From: an uncultured Erysipelotrichaceae bacterium
GTDB taxonomy: Bacteria > Bacillota_I > Bacilli_A > Erysipelotrichales > Coprobacillaceae
DNA: 7,321 nucleotides
Reading direction: 5' to 3'
Assembly: GCA_945981915.1 (NCBI GenBank)
Contig: CAMFRJ010000050.1
Span: 1 to 7,321 of the forward strand
Shown here: positions 5,918 to 7,321 of the stretch, in pieces
Numbering within the stretch: position 1 is the stretch's first letter
Layout: each line of letters opens with the position of its first letter
Program-made: the position numbers and the translations under genes
The notes under the pieces: model-generated
What the model saw: the letters and a program-made list of their open reading frames with translations, nothing else
Databases searched by the model: none
Told to the model about the DNA's origin: nothing

Positions 5918-7277
5918 AACGCGTATGATTTGGTCAATATGTACTATAATTTCATCTTTAATAATGGGTTGCAGTCTTTTTTGCGTGTTTATGAAGATTA
6001 TGAACATATTGAATCATTAAGACGATGGCTTAAAGAAAATCAAATTTCACTATCCTTTATCAATCAAGTTTATGAGGATAGTTTTATGACCATTTATCGT
6101 GCAAAAAGCTTAGAAAAATATGATACAGCTTTTAAGACGAGCTATCAAAATGATTATGATCGTTTTCAAAAGGAAGAATTTGAAAAATACCAGGTTTTGT
6201 TTTTATCTGGACAACAGCCATTATCAACAATTATTAATATTCATGATTATCAAAGTCATGAGATACGTTCTTTTTTAATAGATGATATTGTTGAGCGTGA
6301 TATTTCTATTAATGACCCTCATACTTGTTTTTTACAGGCATTGTATCAGATTGATAAATGGCCAGGTCTTCTTGTTTTTAAAGGCAAACAGTGTACTTTT
6401 GTTCCAATAAAGACAAAAGAAGATATTGATCGTGTTTTTGATCTCATTAAAAAACATGTCGTTTTTGAACATCTTTTTTATGATGAGCAAGAAGATTTTT
6501 TTATTCAGTTAAGTGATTTACATTTAGGAACGAAAACGACAGATTACGGCTTATCTGTTTTGTATAATAATTTAGACGAATTATATGAGACTTTACCACA
6601 TTTTCATCAACTTAAGTTTTTGATTACTGGTGATCTCATGAATTCACCTAATCGAAAAAATATGTATGCAGCTAGTTCTTTTATGAATCAATTAAAGAGT
6701 CGATATCATGGTGATGTCACATTTGTATTAGGAAATCATGATGTCATTGTTCATGGTTTGAATGTGTTTAAAAGGCAAAAAACAAAAGTTGTTGCCTATC
6801 TGTTAGGTGAGAATATTAAGGTTTATCATGATCTAAAGATGATTGTCATCAAAATTGATTCTACATCTCAAGGAAATCTAGCTAGAGGAAAAGTAGGACT
6901 GAGACATTTACAGGAAATTGAAGATGAGCTATTATCAATAGAACATTTAGAAGAGTATACTTTGATTGCTATGATGCATCATCATATTCTTCCTTTAAAG
7001 AAAGATGAATTCTTGAAAGTCAAATGGAATGAAAAACTATTTATGGGGAAAATTGCTGATTCAACAAAGGCTTTAGTTGATGGAGATGATGTTTTAAGAT
7101 GGCTTGATCGTTTAAAGATTCGTTATGTTTTCCATGGTCATAAACACATTCCTTGTGTTGTTAAAAATAAACAGACTTATATCATGGCAGGAGGAACATC
7201 TTGTGGTGGTGAGACAAAAGAAAGAAAAAGCCGTTACTTAAATTACAATCTATTAAAATATAATAGAGAAGATAAAC
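5915..7277 (+). CDS. Calcineurin-like metallophosphoesterase, 3'-truncated
   Basis: The frame is open from ATG 5915 with no stop; 454 native codons are present before synthetic adapter sequence begins at 7278, so the true C-terminus is missing. Residues from about 195 form a calcineurin-type phosphoesterase domain with all metal motifs in order: SDLHLG (200-205), TGDLMN (238-243), GNHD (273-276), MMHHH (353-357) and FHGHKH (406-411). This implies a two-metal hydrolase of phosphomono- or diesters; the substrate is unknown. Residues 1-190 are hydrophilic, rich in Tyr, Phe and charged residues, with no signal peptide or membrane segment, and I do not recognise a domain there. The late strand TYIMAGGTS and the N-rich YLNYNLLKYN suggest only the last part is lost. 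The frame appears to continue 14 codons past the chimeric codon at 7277-7279 only because the adapter lacks stops there. The gene follows the asnS terminator and has its own promoter-like site and unusual ribosome binding region. Confidence 0.85.
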
Positions 7278-7321
7278 CTGTCTCTTATACACATCTCCGA
7301 GCCCACGAGACTAAGGCGAAT
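7278..7321. other. Illumina Nextera adapter contamination (Tn5 mosaic end, index, P7 start)
   Basis: CTGTCTCTTATACACATCT (7278-7296) is the 19-bp Tn5 mosaic end used in Nextera tagmentation. CCGAGCCCACGAGAC (7297-7311) is the Nextera read-2 adapter arm, TAAGGCGA (7312-7319) matches the i7 index known as N701, and AT (7320-7321) is the beginning of the P7 tail. The whole string is synthetic library DNA read through past the end of an insert, not part of the genome and not a native transposon end. Confidence 0.98.

Noticed and set aside
7278..7296. Tn5 transposon end, suggesting an inserted mobile element
   Set aside because: The mosaic end is an engineered sequence and is followed directly by Nextera adapter, index and P7 bases, so it is library DNA and not an insertion in the genome.

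Overview
The window is AT-rich and densely packed, with every gene on the + strand. Gene content, strong AGGAGG-type ribosome binding sites, the standard genetic code (Trp only as TGG; TAA and TAG stops) and the linkage tsaE-tsaB-rimI-tsaD-rex point to a low-GC Bacillota (Firmicutes). The gut Erysipelotrichia/Coprobacillaceae side is a guess from the style of the proteins, not something I can prove here.

Layout. (1) 1-670: a leader with mutually exclusive RNA hairpins ending in a terminator-like stem, then thiT, the thiamine-binding S component of an ECF transporter, closed by an intrinsic terminator. (2) About 670-5821: a promoter and a tightly packed seven-gene operon, ntdP (DUF402 nucleotide phosphatase) - tsaE - tsaB - rimI - tsaD - rex - asnS. 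Its genes overlap by 8, 23 and 10 nt or are separated by 1, 3 and 11 nt, and a clean intrinsic terminator follows asnS. (3) 5822-7277: a second promoter-like site, a structured 5' leader and a metallophosphoesterase gene that is still open where the native sequence stops. (4) 7278-7321: synthetic DNA. It is an untrimmed Illumina Nextera read-through: Tn5 mosaic end, read-2 adapter arm, an 8-nt stretch matching i7 index N701, and the first two bases of the P7 tail.

How the genes work together. TsaB, TsaD and TsaE form the bacterial machinery that transfers threonylcarbamoyl to A37 of ANN-decoding tRNAs (t6A); the enzyme making the donor, TsaC/YrdC, is not in the window. RimI is the usual N-acetyltransferase neighbour. 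AsnS charges tRNA-Asn, itself a t6A substrate, so the operon joins modification and charging of one tRNA. Rex, an NADH/NAD+-sensing repressor, sits between tsaD and asnS and is unusually divergent in its DNA-binding wing and C-terminal helix.

I see no mobile element, CRISPR array, tRNA or rRNA, and no convincing new multi-gene system. The most useful observations are the adapter contamination at the right end, the possible three-way RNA switch before thiT, and the hairpin between the Shine-Dalgarno and the start codon of the metallophosphoesterase.
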